Shown: positions 1 through 9,919 of the stretch, in pieces
Position numbering within the stretch: position 1 is the first letter of the stretch
Layout of the letters: the number at the start of each line of letters is the position of its first letter
Source of the DNA: Gammaproteobacteria bacterium
Lineage (GTDB): Bacteria; Pseudomonadota; Gammaproteobacteria; SG8-11
Assembly (NCBI GenBank): GCA_024641505.1
Contig: JAHECY010000002.1
Span: forward strand, 58,071 to 122,070
DNA: 64,000 nucleotides
Direction: 5' to 3'
Translations under genes and position numbers: made by a program
The notes under the pieces: model-generated
Told to the model about the DNA's origin: nothing
The model's input: the letters and a program-made list of their open reading frames with translations, nothing else
Databases searched by the model: none

Positions 1-1
1 G

Positions 2-2746
2 ATCGCCGGTGTTACCGGGTTACCGGAAGAAGTAACGGAATCACCCCTGGTCACGGAACTTGATACCAGCGTGTTCCCGGTGATTGAAGTCGGAATTACC
101 GGCAATTTGCCGTATGGAGAACTGCGGGAAATAGCCCGTCAATTTGAAAAGAAACTGGAAAACGTTGCCGGTGTTTCCAAAATTGAACGCATAGGCTATC
201 GGGCCCGTGAAATCAAGGTCGAAGTTTCACCCAAGGAAATCAAGAAATATCAGATATCCCTGCAGGAAATCATCCGCGCCGTCGCCGCGCGCAACGTTCG
301 CGCCACCGGCGGCTCCTTCGAATCCTATACCAGTGAACGCAATATCGTTACCCTGGCGCAGTTCCACGATCCACTGGAAGTCGGCGACGTCATCGTCAAA
401 TCTCAATTTTCCGGTCCATTGATTAAAATCAAGGATCTGGCCATTGTCAAAGACGACTTCGCGGAAGAAAAAGTCATGTCCCGGGTGGAAGGACAATCCG
501 CAATCTCCCTGATCCCCCACAAGACCTCATCCGCCGATATCATTCGCGTCGTCGATGCAATTTCACTTTTAGTGCAGGAAGAATCCACGCGGCTGCCGGC
601 AGGCGTCAACATGCTGTTGTCGGACGATCGCTCCAAATACGTTAAAAATCGCATTGCCATCGTCAATTCCAATGGATTGATCGGACTCGCGTTCGTGCTC
701 GTGGTGCTGACCCTTTCATTGAATCTGCGCATTGCGTTTTGGGTGGCGCTGGGTATTCCGGTGGCGATTCTCGGCGTTATTTTTCTGCTACCTATGTTTG
801 ACACTTTTCTCGACAGCATCACGTTGACCGCCATGGTGCTGGTACTGGGGATTATTGTCGATGATGCCATCATCATCGCGGAAAGCATCTACCAGAAATT
901 CGAGCAGGGCTTGAGTGCACTCGACGCCGCCGTGCAGGGCGTAAGCGAGGTGTTCCACCCCGTGTTAACCACCATATTGACCACATTCGCAGCCTTCGCA
1001 CCGTTGTTTTTCATGCCCGGCATGCTCGGCAAATTCGTCTACGTCATTCCGCTGGTCATCACCCTGGCGCTTTGCGTTTCCCTGGTGGAATCCACCCTGG
1101 CGCTGCCGGCGCATCTCGCGGCCGGCTTGCGCCAGCGCCCCGTCCGCAACGGTGAACGCGATCAAAACACGCATATTCACCGGGTGCGGGAACGCTACCG
1201 AAAGCTGTTGCGGCGGTTGTTGCACTGGCGTTACTACATCATCGCGCTATTCAGCCTGGTGTTGGCCGGGGCCATCTATGCGGCCTTTGTCCATATGGAC
1301 TTTATTCTGTTCCCCTCGTCCACCGCGGATCGCTTCATCATCCAGGTGAAAACGCCCGTTGGTTCCTCATTACAAGCGACTTCCGACCGAGTACGGGAGG
1401 TGGAAGCGCTGGTTGCCGCCCTGGATAAAACCGAACTGGACTCCTACATGACGCGTATCGGCAGTTACGGGGACATTGGGTCCAGTGAACGGGAGGATAA
1501 TGCCGCCGTGCTGGTAAATCTCACACCCTTCGCCGCCCGGACACGCAGTGCCGACGCCATCATCGAGCAACTGCGCCTGCAAACCGGCAAACTCGCAGGC
1601 CTTGAAAAAGTCACTTACATCGTCGATGCCGGCGGTCCACCGGTGGGACGTCCCATCACGATGCGTGTCATCGGTTCCGATGACGCGCTACGCAAGAAGC
1701 TGGCGGACGATCTAAGCGATTTTTTACGGGCGTTCCATGGCGCCAAGGATATCGATCGGGATGACAAACCCGGCAAACAACAGCTTTTGATCAAGCTCGA
1801 TTATGAGAAATTGTCGCGCGTAGGCATTAGCGTGGCCGACGTTGCCCGCAACGTTCGCATCGCTTATGACGGTGAAGTGGTAACCAATGTGCGCTATGGC
1901 GAGGAAGACGTCGATTTCCGGGTGATATTCTCCACCGCGGTGCGCAAGCATCCCGACAACCTGCGGGACCTGCAGCTACCTAACAGCAACGGTTTGCTCA
2001 CACCGCTGGGCTTGGTGGCTAAATTCGAAAATGCCCCGGGACCGGCAACCTATGTACATTACAAAGGCGTACGCACGATCGTGATCACGGGGGATATCGA
2101 CACCGCGATCACCACACCCCTGAAAATTTCCGAAGCGGTCACAAAACATTTTGATGTCAACCGGGACTATCCCGGTATCCGTCTGGAGATGGGAGGTGAA
2201 GCCGAGGAAAGTGCGAAATCCCTGACCCAATTATTTGTTATTCTGGCGATCGCCGCCATCGGCATCTATTTTCTGTTGGTGCTGTTGTTCGATTCCCTGT
2301 GGCAACCCTTGCTGGTGATGACCGCAATCCCCTTCGGCATCGTCGGTGTCATTGTGGGATTCTTCATCCACGGCGAACCACTGGGTTTCCTGGCCATGAC
2401 CGGTATCATCGGACTGGCTGGCGTCGTGGTCAACGATTCTCTGGTTCTGGTCAGTCATGTCAACGCCTTGCGTCAGCGCCATGCAGCCGCGACGATCACC
2501 GACCTGATTGCCACAGGCGCCGCGGATCGCTTGCGCGCCATCGTTATTACCACCATGTCCACTGTCGCCGGATTGTTACCGCTGGCCTACGGCATCGGCG
2601 GCTCTGATCCGTACATGAGCCCCATGGCCCTGGCGTTGGGCTGGGGTTTACTGTTCGCCACACCCCTGACCCTGCTGTTGGTTCCCTGCCTGTACCATGT
2701 GGGTATGGATTTCAGCCGGCTTCGTGCCCGGTCCGCTCATGTTTGA
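2..2746 (+). CDS. RND efflux pump inner-membrane subunit (5' partial)
   Basis: Proton-driven inner-membrane transporter of the AcrB/HAE superfamily, normally working with a periplasmic adaptor and an outer-membrane channel. The reading frame is open from base 2, so the N-terminus, with TM1 and part of the first porter domain, lies left of the window; about 914 residues are visible. A cluster of hydrophobic segments (about 700-1120) includes the TM4 motif GIIVDDAII with the paired Asp of the proton relay. A second soluble porter domain follows (about 1300-2200), then the C-terminal TM bundle with GLAGVVVNDSLVL, the TM10 counterpart. No adaptor or TolC gene follows, so partners are probably upstream. 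The substrate cannot be read from the sequence. Confidence 0.93.
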   Translation: MAGVTGLPEEVTESPLVTELDTSVFPVIEVGITGNLPYGELREIARQFEKKLENVAGVSKIERIGYRAREIKVEVSPKEIKKYQISLQEIIRAVAARNVRATGGSFESYTSERNIVTLAQFHDPLEVGDVIVKSQFSGPLIKIKDLAIVKDDFAEEKVMSRVEGQSAISLIPHKTSSADIIRVVDAISLLVQEESTRLPAGVNMLLSDDRSKYVKNRIAIVNSNGLIGLAFVLVVLTLSLNLRIAFWVALGIPVAILGVIFLLPMFDTFLDSITLTAMVLVLGIIVDDAIIIAESIYQKFEQGLSALDAAVQGVSEVFHPVLTTILTTFAAFAPLFFMPGMLGKFVYVIPLVITLALCVSLVESTLALPAHLAAGLRQRPVRNGERDQNTHIHRVRERYRKLLRRLLHWRYYIIALFSLVLAGAIYAAFVHMDFILFPSSTADRFIIQVKTPVGSSLQATSDRVREVEALVAALDKTELDSYMTRIGSYGDIGSSEREDNAAVLVNLTPFAARTRSADAIIEQLRLQTGKLAGLEKVTYIVDAGGPPVGRPITMRVIGSDDALRKKLADDLSDFLRAFHGAKDIDRDDKPGKQQLLIKLDYEKLSRVGISVADVARNVRIAYDGEVVTNVRYGEEDVDFRVIFSTAVRKHPDNLRDLQLPNSNGLLTPLGLVAKFENAPGPATYVHYKGVRTIVITGDIDTAITTPLKISEAVTKHFDVNRDYPGIRLEMGGEAEESAKSLTQLFVILAIAAIGIYFLLVLLFDSLWQPLLVMTAIPFGIVGVIVGFFIHGEPLGFLAMTGIIGLAGVVVNDSLVLVSHVNALRQRHAAATITDLIATGAADRLRAIVITTMSTVAGLLPLAYGIGGSDPYMSPMALALGWGLLFATPLTLLLVPCLYHVGMDFSRLRARSAHV

Positions 2747-3003
2747 ACACCGCGGCCCAGCGTTTGGCAAGCTCCATCGTTAACCCGACACCCCTTTCTG
2801 TCAGGGTCAGCAGTTATGCCCGCCCCCTTAATTACCCTTGTTGAACAATAAGTTACCATATCCCGCACCCCCGAGCCGATTTTCATCGGTATACCTGACA
2901 ATTATATTCAACAATATTTATACAATCCCCTATGGAGGGAATTTATTTTTCCGATAATAGCCTGGAAGACTAACTCGTTAAGTTTGTCTGGTTTTCGACA
3001 AAG

Positions 3004-4908
3004 TTGCTACATAATGTAATGACATTAAGCACCACATTTGTTTCGATACGTCGCGGATTGTCAGGGGTAGGCTTACCCGGCGGCATCATCCTCGCGACCG
3101 CTGTTATCTTCATTCTGGGTCTGATAATTCAATGTCGGTATGTCATTGGTGAATATCAGAAGGAGTTTTATGCCGCGGAAAAACACAAAGCGGCACTCAA
3201 CGCACAAGCCATCACCAACCGCTTAACCCAGCTCTATCAAGGACTGCGAACCATCGCCCGACTACCGGGCACCCGACGCCTCGATCTCGAATCCGGCCAT
3301 GTGGACCCCAATACCATCGAAACCATTCAGGAAATCTACAATAACCTTTACAGCAACATACGCCTGTCCGAGGTATACCTGGTAGCTCGTGATTTCGATC
3401 CGAATCATCGCGACCCGCATACCGGCAGGTTATCAACGCCACTCTATACCTTCGACGAATTTATCGTGGGCCGCACCGCCGTCAATGATGACGATTCCGC
3501 AAACTCAATCGTGCTTCCGGAAATTGAAAGTTACGAGTACCGTCTCATGCATCGGCATATGGCCTGGTTCGCCAGTAACTTTCCCGATGAAAGAACCGTC
3601 GCGGAACTCGCCTATCCGGCACTGGCGGGCGAAGAAATCATTACCTGCGACAATTCACTGGTATCTCCAAAACATTTCGACGATGCCGACCGTTCCGGTA
3701 TCGTTTATTCGTTACCGTTTTATGATCTCCACGGCGCTATCAAAGGGATGGTCAGCGGTATCCTGCTGACCAATGTACTGCGCAGTTTTCTCGACAGTGA
3801 CAGCTACATGCTGGTCAGTGCCGACCACCACTACGTGGTGGCCAAATCCAAGTCATTAGTCACGCTGCAATCACGGGATTTCGCAGTGCGCGGTGTTAGT
3901 GATCCGGCACTGATATATTCCGAGGTATTGCCGCTCCCCGTGGTTGATTACAGCGGCAGATGGCAGCTGTGGACCAGCACGCCAAACGACACATTCTGGG
4001 GATTGCCCCAAGTTCACATGGAATTGTATCTCCTGGTTATCGCCATCATGTTCGTTGGCACGATAACCTGCGGACTGCTGGTGATGATTTATTTGCAACG
4101 GCAACAACAGGCGACGAACCAGCAGGTAAATCGCAGCAAGTCCGAATTTCTGGCGCGTATGAGCCATGAGCTCAGGACTCCATTGAACTCCATCATCGGT
4201 TACAGCGATATCATTCTTGACGATGCCGGTAACCAGGGTTACACCCAAGTCGTGAAGGATGTGACCAATATCCGAAACGCAGGCTACCATTTACTGGCCC
4301 TGGTAAATGAAGTATTGGACCTGTCAAAAATCTCCGCCGGCCGCATGGAGCTGGATATTCAATTCTTTGCTATTGACGCCATGGTCGATACCATTCAAGA
4401 AACCATCACACCGTTAATGCAACAAAGGCAAAATACCTTGCGGACAGAATATGCTGCCGACATTGGCATGATGCACTCTGATGAAAAGCGCGTGCGTCAA
4501 ATCCTGCTTAATCTGCTGAGCAACGCGGCGAAATTTTCGGAACAAGGCACGGTAACGCTGAAGATCCACCGACTGACTGATGTCGCCGGGGATCTGATTT
4601 GTTGCCAGGTGGAGGATACGGGCATCGGCATGACCGAAGCCCAGGTGCAAAAACTCTTTCAGGAATATACCCAAGCCGAAGCGGCAATCGGCAGCACTTA
4701 TGGCGGCACGGGTCTGGGACTGGCCATTTCCCGCACGCTGTGCGAATTCATGGGGGGCACGATCAGCGTCCAAAGCACTCCTGGTTGCGGCACCCGATTT
4801 AAGGTTCTGCTGCCTGCCGATACCTCAAACACCATTAATAAAACAGTATCAGAGCCAAAACATGACACGAAAATTTCCGCCATTCTCCTGCACCACTCAA
4901 AACCATGA
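3004..4908 (+). CDS. Membrane sensor histidine kinase with large periplasmic domain
   Basis: Orphan two-component sensor kinase. TM1 is near residues 27-47, followed by a periplasmic region of about 290 residues that resembles a Cache-type sensor in size and placement, then TM2 near 340-364. The HisKA domain has the phospho-acceptor in MSHELRTP (His388). The HATPase domain shows the N box (LLSNAAKF), G1 (DTGIGM) and G2 (GGTGLGLAIS). No receiver domain is fused and no response regulator gene is adjacent, so the partner is elsewhere. The start is uncertain: a TTG at 3004 gives the longest frame, and an in-frame ATG at 3019 is also possible. The ligand is unknown. Confidence 0.9.
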   Translation: MLHNVMTLSTTFVSIRRGLSGVGLPGGIILATAVIFILGLIIQCRYVIGEYQKEFYAAEKHKAALNAQAITNRLTQLYQGLRTIARLPGTRRLDLESGHVDPNTIETIQEIYNNLYSNIRLSEVYLVARDFDPNHRDPHTGRLSTPLYTFDEFIVGRTAVNDDDSANSIVLPEIESYEYRLMHRHMAWFASNFPDERTVAELAYPALAGEEIITCDNSLVSPKHFDDADRSGIVYSLPFYDLHGAIKGMVSGILLTNVLRSFLDSDSYMLVSADHHYVVAKSKSLVTLQSRDFAVRGVSDPALIYSEVLPLPVVDYSGRWQLWTSTPNDTFWGLPQVHMELYLLVIAIMFVGTITCGLLVMIYLQRQQQATNQQVNRSKSEFLARMSHELRTPLNSIIGYSDIILDDAGNQGYTQVVKDVTNIRNAGYHLLALVNEVLDLSKISAGRMELDIQFFAIDAMVDTIQETITPLMQQRQNTLRTEYAADIGMMHSDEKRVRQILLNLLSNAAKFSEQGTVTLKIHRLTDVAGDLICCQVEDTGIGMTEAQVQKLFQEYTQAEAAIGSTYGGTGLGLAISRTLCEFMGGTISVQSTPGCGTRFKVLLPADTSNTINKTVSEPKHDTKISAILLHHSKP

Positions 4909-5124
4909 CCGGAATATCAATACTGATTTATTTGTCCGGTATACGACTGTGATGAATATTGTATTCAAAATTCGTTAATGTCCGCTAAAGGTACCCGGAC
5001 TAGCCTTTGGATCTACGGACCACAGGACCAGTAACTACCTGGGACGGGCAGAACCCCCGAGGAGTTGTCATTCCCAAACACCGGGAACATCAACACCATG
5101 CGGGATAGCATCAAGGAGCAGGAT

Positions 5125-5505
5125 ATGACAGACATACTCATCAAACATTTTTTTGAACTCGATAAATATGAGGGCGAGTTCTCGAATGAACAGCAAATCT
5201 ACTTCGCGGGTAAAAGCATGGGAATATCCGCGTGGGACATGAATATCATAAAGATGCCGCCAAACTGGCTGGGGTATCAGGAACATGATCATAAACATTC
5301 GGGTCAGGAAGAGGTGTACCTGGTATTGGATGGTCATGGGGTGATCCAGGCCAACGGTTACAATTGGCAGGTGGGTCCCGGTATGTTGATCCGCGTCGGT
5401 CCAGAGCAAAAACGGAAATTCGTTCCCGGCATCAAAGGATTGACCCTGCTAACCCTGGGTGGCATACCGGCCAAGGCTTTCGCCGCCAGCGCACAGATGC
5501 AGTAA
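5125..5505 (+). CDS. Small single-domain cupin protein
   Basis: About 126 residues forming one cupin barrel. The first cupin motif is visible as HDHKH followed by a Glu and a Gly (in HSGQEEVYLVLDGHG), giving the usual His/His/Glu metal-binding set; the second motif is weaker. I chose the ATG at 5125 because AAGGAG lies 6 nt upstream; a longer frame opens at a TTG at 5065. Single-domain cupins range from dioxygenases to sugar-binding or stress proteins, so no reaction can be assigned. It is a lone gene between the sensor kinase and the DUF2288 gene. Confidence 0.8.
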   Translation: MTDILIKHFFELDKYEGEFSNEQQIYFAGKSMGISAWDMNIIKMPPNWLGYQEHDHKHSGQEEVYLVLDGHGVIQANGYNWQVGPGMLIRVGPEQKRKFVPGIKGLTLLTLGGIPAKAFAASAQMQ

Positions 5506-5721
5506 CATGCCCGGCGCAACACCAGCATCATGCGGCACCGACAGCACCAGCGAGTGACTGCCCACCGGCAGCGAATCAGTGTTAAAATCCCCTATGGCCA
5601 GACCCTCCCCAACCCGCTACTGGGGTCGGCTGATTGATGTAAGCTGGCAGGTCGCGACACCCGGGATCCAGGTGCCGCGCCGACGCCAGCTCCACGCTTA
5701 TCCCATCATTTTGGAATATTC

Positions 5722-6021
5722 ATGCCTGACGTCGAACGTGACAAACTCAACCTTGAAACCGCCCGTATTCAATGGTCCGAACTGCAAACCCAATTTGCCG
5801 GCGGCCGGCTGATTTATGTCGCTCCGGAGCTCGACTTGGTGGCTGTCGCCTTGAGCTGCGCGCGCGACGACATTTCCCAGGTACAGCAGTGGATGGACCA
5901 CGGCCAGGTCGCCAATGTCAGCGATGACCAGGCCAAAGAGTGGCAGGACGCCAACAGGCAGTTCTGGGCGGTAGTGGTAAAACCCTGGGTGCTGGTGCAA
6001 CCACTGACCGACGATTCATAA
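5722..6021 (+). CDS. DUF2288 family protein
   Basis: A 99-residue soluble protein matching the DUF2288 family by its recognisable pattern: KLNLETARI near the start, an APELDLV segment in the middle, and the C-terminal signature WAVVVKPWVLVQ. Function is unknown. It converges on msrQ and the two stop regions overlap by 6 bp (6016-6021). No signal peptide or membrane segment is present. Confidence 0.85.
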   Translation: MPDVERDKLNLETARIQWSELQTQFAGGRLIYVAPELDLVAVALSCARDDISQVQQWMDHGQVANVSDDQAKEWQDANRQFWAVVVKPWVLVQPLTDDS

Positions 6022-6660
6022 CCGACGGTCCGCGACTGTCTGCCCGCCAGCCTGGAACCGGCGCAACTTCCACAACCGATCAAACCAAGGGGTACGGAAC
6101 AATAGTAACAGCAGGAGTAGCGCGCCATAAATCAAGGGCGTACGATTATCCGCTTTCACCAACCACAGATAATGCAGGATCGCCAGCACGCCGATGATGT
6201 ACACCAGGCTGTGCAGCTTTTTCCAATCTCGCCCCAGACGTCGCATCATGTTATCGGTGGAGGTCACCGCCAAGGGAATCAGCAGCAGCAAGGCGGTGAA
6301 ACCCACGGTAATGTAGGGACGTTTGACAATATCTTTGACGATTTCGTCCCAGGCGAAAAACTGGTCCAGGACCAGGTAGTTAAGAAAATGCAATATCACA
6401 TAGAAAAACGCGAACAATCCCAACAGACGGCGATAGCGCAACGGCCAGCGCCATGCGCTGGTCTTGCGCAGCGGCGTCATCGTCAGCGTCAACAGCAGGA
6501 AATACAACACCCAGTCGCCGGTGCGCCGCATGATTTTTTCAATTGGGTTGGCTCCCAATTGCCCATGCCATCCGTCCCAGAGCAGTAATCCCAGCGGCAC
6601 CAGGCATAGCACAAAAACAATCGCTTTCGGCAAGGCATTAGTCTGCAAAATACGTCGCAT
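6016..6660 (-). CDS. msrQ: MsrQ heme-binding membrane subunit of periplasmic Met-sulfoxide reductase
   Basis: Integral membrane b-type cytochrome (YedZ family) that passes quinol-derived electrons to periplasmic MsrP for repair of oxidised methionine. The 214 residues contain about six hydrophobic helices. Typical family features are GDWVLYFLLLTLTMTPLR after the first helix, histidines in HFLNY and HSLVY that fit heme ligation, and a short basic C-terminus. It lies 25 bp downstream of msrP on the same strand, the standard operon order. Confidence 0.95.
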   Translation of the reverse strand: MRRILQTNALPKAIVFVLCLVPLGLLLWDGWHGQLGANPIEKIMRRTGDWVLYFLLLTLTMTPLRKTSAWRWPLRYRRLLGLFAFFYVILHFLNYLVLDQFFAWDEIVKDIVKRPYITVGFTALLLLIPLAVTSTDNMMRRLGRDWKKLHSLVYIIGVLAILHYLWLVKADNRTPLIYGALLLLLLLFRTPWFDRLWKLRRFQAGGQTVADRRL

Positions 6661-6685
6661 TCACGTCTCGGTAATTCCCGACCTG

Positions 6686-7654
6686 TTAGAAGAACTTATG
6701 CAAATTCATGCCCGCGTATAATCCCGCCACCTCATCCGCGTAGCCATTAAACATCACCGTTTTGCGCTTGAGAAATTCGCCAATGCGCCGCTCCCGCGCC
6801 TGGCTCCATCGGGGATGATCCACCTCAGGATTCACATTGGCATAAAAACCGTATTCCCTGGCATTCGTCACCTGCCATGTATTCTTCGGCTCTTGTGCGG
6901 TAAAGCGCAGGGTCACGATGGATTTAATGTTCTTGAATCCATATTTCCAGGGCACGACCAGGCGTAAGGGCGCCCCGTTCTGATTCGGTAATTCCTCGCC
7001 ATACAACCCTACCGCTAACATGGTCAATGGGTGCATGGCTTCATCGATGCGCAGTCCCTCCACATAGGGCCAATTCAGCACGGCTCGCTGCTGACCTGGC
7101 ATGCGCTGCGGATCATAAAGAGTGACCATTTCCACATACTTAGCCTTGGATGTTGGCTCAAAGCGCTTAATGACATTGGCCAGGGGGATGCCTACCCAGG
7201 GAATGACCATGGACCAAGCCTCGACACAGCGAAACCGGTAAATACGTTCCTCCAAGGTGTGGGGCTTGATAAAGTCCTCTAACTGATAGGTTCCGGGCTT
7301 CCCCACCTCCCCCTCCACCTTGATACTCCAGGGATGGGGATTAAAGGCCCGTGCCATTACCGCGGGACCTTCTTTATCCGTGGAAAATTCGTAAAAATTG
7401 TTGTAATGCGTAACATCCTCAATGGGTGTTAACGGTTCATCGGTGACATAAGCGCGCTCTTTGTATCCGGAAATTTTTTTGCCCGCCCGCGCTTCCCGGC
7501 TGACGCTGAGGGCGCCTATGCCGGCAAGGCTGGCGGCACCGGCCAGGGCCAGTGTGCCTGAAGCCTTGATGAATTGGCGGCGGTCTTGATACACGGATTT
7601 ATCGGTGATCTCAGAGGCAAGGATAGCGTTGTCTTTGCGGATTTTTATAAGCAT
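6686..7654 (-). CDS. msrP: MsrP molybdopterin catalytic subunit of Met-sulfoxide reductase
   Basis: Periplasmic molybdoenzyme (YedY family, sulfite-oxidase fold) that reduces methionine sulfoxide in envelope proteins. The 322-residue precursor has a Tat signal with RRQFIK at residues 25-30 followed by a hydrophobic Ala-rich core. The molybdenum-ligating cysteine is Cys143 in RFRCVEAW. The length is normal for the family. It is translated divergently from the thioredoxin/flavinylation operon across about 240 bp. Electrons come from MsrQ, encoded just downstream. Confidence 0.95.
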   Translation of the reverse strand: MLIKIRKDNAILASEITDKSVYQDRRQFIKASGTLALAGAASLAGIGALSVSREARAGKKISGYKERAYVTDEPLTPIEDVTHYNNFYEFSTDKEGPAVMARAFNPHPWSIKVEGEVGKPGTYQLEDFIKPHTLEERIYRFRCVEAWSMVIPWVGIPLANVIKRFEPTSKAKYVEMVTLYDPQRMPGQQRAVLNWPYVEGLRIDEAMHPLTMLAVGLYGEELPNQNGAPLRLVVPWKYGFKNIKSIVTLRFTAQEPKNTWQVTNAREYGFYANVNPEVDHPRWSQARERRIGEFLKRKTVMFNGYADEVAGLYAGMNLHKFF

Positions 7655-7893
7655 GGTGGCACCGTTTTCTTATAAGTTTGATGGATAAAAAAGTGACTTA
7701 AAATATGCATTTGGTACAATACAGGACCCTGATATGTAGTTAAAGCTGCAACATTTTGGGGTCTATGAGCTATTTTCCACAAACAGGTCACAATTCCATC
7801 ACGAGTGGATACTCTTCGCGGCACATTTGTCGCTACTATGGAAAACAGCTGCCGTTCGGACCGATTGCCAACAGAGAGATCACGGGTGTTCCA

Positions 7894-8379
7894 ATGATAA
7901 AAAAACTGAAAACTTTTCTTCCCTTTCTTGTACTAGGCCTGTTGATGAGTACCGCATTGGCGGATTCCGCTCCCGGCTTCAAATTACCCAGCGAAGCGGG
8001 TGTCGTGAACCTGGATCGTCTAAAGGGTCAGGTCGTATATCTGGATTTCTGGGCATCCTGGTGCGCCCCCTGCCGCAAGTCGTTTCCCTGGATGAATGAA
8101 ATGCACCGCAAGTACGAAAAACAGGGCTTGAAGGTCATCGCGGTTAACCTCGATCAGGATCGGGATCCCATCACCCAATTCCTGAAACAGAATCCAGCGG
8201 ATTTCACCATCGCTTATGATCCAGGCGGCAATACCGCGAAAAAATATAACTTGATGGGCATGCCTACATCGTTCATCATTGACCGCAAAGGCAATATTCA
8301 GAAAACACACATCGGGTTCCGGCAAGACGACAAAAAAGAGCTGGAGAACTTGATCGTCAGCGCCCTTGCGGAGAAGTAG
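7894..8379 (+). CDS. TlpA/ResA-like periplasmic thioredoxin
   Basis: Exported thiol-disulfide oxidoreductase. A signal peptide (residues 1 to about 23, cut after ALA) precedes a TlpA-type thioredoxin fold. The active site is WCAPC in FWASWCAPCR and the cis-proline loop is GMPTSFIID. The frame is open from a TTG at 7756, but the ATG at 7894 gives a clean signal peptide and is preferred. It is the first gene of a tight operon with the DUF4266 lipoprotein (6 bp gap), the DUF3570 barrel and apbE. Its likely job is to reduce or maintain cysteines in those exported partners, which is inference from context. Confidence 0.92.
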   Translation: MIKKLKTFLPFLVLGLLMSTALADSAPGFKLPSEAGVVNLDRLKGQVVYLDFWASWCAPCRKSFPWMNEMHRKYEKQGLKVIAVNLDQDRDPITQFLKQNPADFTIAYDPGGNTAKKYNLMGMPTSFIIDRKGNIQKTHIGFRQDDKKELENLIVSALAEK

Positions 8380-8385
8380 TAAAGA

Positions 8386-8619
8386 GTGCTTTGCAGAATT
8401 TTTTTACCCAAATTCTGGCTGTGCCTCGGTACGGCCATTTTTATTTCCAGCTGCAGTCTGCAGCCGGTCGCACCGTGGGAGCGCGGGCGCTTGTCCCGGC
8501 CCAGCATGCAACTGGTGCCCTATCCCGTCGATCATGCGTTGGATGAACATATTTACTTCAGCAAGGAAGCCTCTTCCGGTGGACAGGGAGTAGGCGGTGG
8601 AGGCTGTGGCTGTAATTGA
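8386..8619 (+). CDS. DUF4266 small lipoprotein
   Basis: A 77-residue lipoprotein precursor. The signal sequence ends in ISSC (lipid-anchor Cys23). The mature part has the family signature APWERG, the LDEHIYFSKEAS segment, and a glycine-rich end with a CxC pair (GGGGCGCN). GTG start. Its stop overlaps the TTG start of the DUF3570 gene, so the two are translationally coupled. Function is unknown. Its recurring neighbours (ApbE, thioredoxin, DUF3570) point to an envelope redox module. The terminal CxC pair is a plausible substrate of the upstream thioredoxin. Confidence 0.88.
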   Translation: MLCRIFLPKFWLCLGTAIFISSCSLQPVAPWERGRLSRPSMQLVPYPVDHALDEHIYFSKEASSGGQGVGGGGCGCN

Positions 8620-9917
8620 AACGACAGACTTCCATATCTCACGCGTTATCGCTGGCGACCTGTTCATTATTGGGCCATGATGCTCTGGCCGCCGGCGGCG
8701 GCACGGGTTGGCAGACCGACAGCGCCATGCTCTTCTATGCGGAAAAAGATCGGGTCAGCGTCTTTGAACCGATGATGATTGCCCGCAAGGATCTCGGTGA
8801 CGATGAATTCGTAAGTCTGCAGTTGGTCTATGATTCTCTGTCCGGCGCCACGCCCACAGGCGCGGCACCCGCCAGCTTCGCCCAAACCTTCACCACCCCA
8901 TCCTGCGGCAGCACCTACACGGCAGCGGCCAACAGCCAGCCCACGCGCCGCTTCTCCGATGCCAGGGGATCCTTGAGCCTGGGTTGGGACAAACCCCTGA
9001 GCCGCATGGTGCGCACGCAACTTAACGGTCACATCTCAGGTGAGACCGACTACGCTTCCCTGGGCATCAGCGGCAGCACGCTGTTCGATTTCAATAACAA
9101 GAATACGACGTTGACCCTGAGTCTGGGCTTTGACGGCGATCATGTGGCGCCGGCCTCCGGCAAACCGGTAGCGTTGACCTCGATCAGCTCGTGCGGTGGC
9201 GGTGGCGGTGGCGGTGACGAAGAAGGCGAATCCGAAGGTGAAGACAATATCTTCCAGGCATTTTCCGGTTATAAGATTGACAAGGAAATCAGCAGCGGTC
9301 TGATCGGCGTCACGCAGTTGCTGAGTCAACAAACGCTGGTGCAGGCAAACTATAGTTACACCCGTGCCAGCGGTTATCTTACCGACCCCTATAAAGTCGT
9401 ATCGGTGGTGGATAATACCGGCTCCCCGGTGCTCCACTTGTACGAAAGTCGCCCGGACAATCATACCTGGCAATCCCTCTTTGCCAAACTGGCCTGGGGT
9501 TTCCAGCACGATACTCTGCAACTGTCCTATCGCTATTTCTGGGACGATTGGGATATCGCATCCCATACCGCTGATCTGGCCTATCAGTTTGTGATAACCG
9601 ATGGCCTGTACCTACGCCCGTATGTACGCTACTACCAACAGAGCGCCGCCAGATTTTACCGGCACAGCTACCGCCAGGGCGAGTCCATACGTTATGTCAG
9701 CGCCGACCAGCGCCTGGGCGAATTCACCGGACGCACTCTCGGCATACGTGCCGCTTACGGATTGGGCGCCAACAACGAAATTTATCTGCGTCTGGCACGT
9801 TATCGCCAGACCGGTAACAGCCACCCGAGTGACGCCGTCGGCAATCAGAGCAATTTCGACTTGTTTCCGACGCTCAGCGCCATCTACACGCAACTGGGCA
9901 TCAGCTACCAGTTCTGA
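8616..9917 (+). CDS. DUF3570 outer-membrane barrel-like protein with flavinylation motif
   Basis: A 433-residue exported protein with an N-terminal signal ending near ALAA (residues 23-26) and many alternating amphipathic segments ending in an aromatic residue (YQF), as expected for an outer-membrane beta barrel. DSLSGAT at residues 73-79 (bases 8832-8852) fits the ApbE target pattern D-x-x-S/T-G-A-S/T known from NqrB, NqrC and RnfG, with Thr79 as predicted FMN acceptor. A second unusual stretch is a Cys-Gly run followed by an acidic tract (near residues 193-208), which may be a surface loop. The gene sits between the DUF4266 lipoprotein and apbE. Covalent FMN is inferred, not shown. Confidence 0.88.
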   Translation: MKRQTSISHALSLATCSLLGHDALAAGGGTGWQTDSAMLFYAEKDRVSVFEPMMIARKDLGDDEFVSLQLVYDSLSGATPTGAAPASFAQTFTTPSCGSTYTAAANSQPTRRFSDARGSLSLGWDKPLSRMVRTQLNGHISGETDYASLGISGSTLFDFNNKNTTLTLSLGFDGDHVAPASGKPVALTSISSCGGGGGGGDEEGESEGEDNIFQAFSGYKIDKEISSGLIGVTQLLSQQTLVQANYSYTRASGYLTDPYKVVSVVDNTGSPVLHLYESRPDNHTWQSLFAKLAWGFQHDTLQLSYRYFWDDWDIASHTADLAYQFVITDGLYLRPYVRYYQQSAARFYRHSYRQGESIRYVSADQRLGEFTGRTLGIRAAYGLGANNEIYLRLARYRQTGNSHPSDAVGNQSNFDLFPTLSAIYTQLGISYQF

Positions 9918-9919
9918 CC

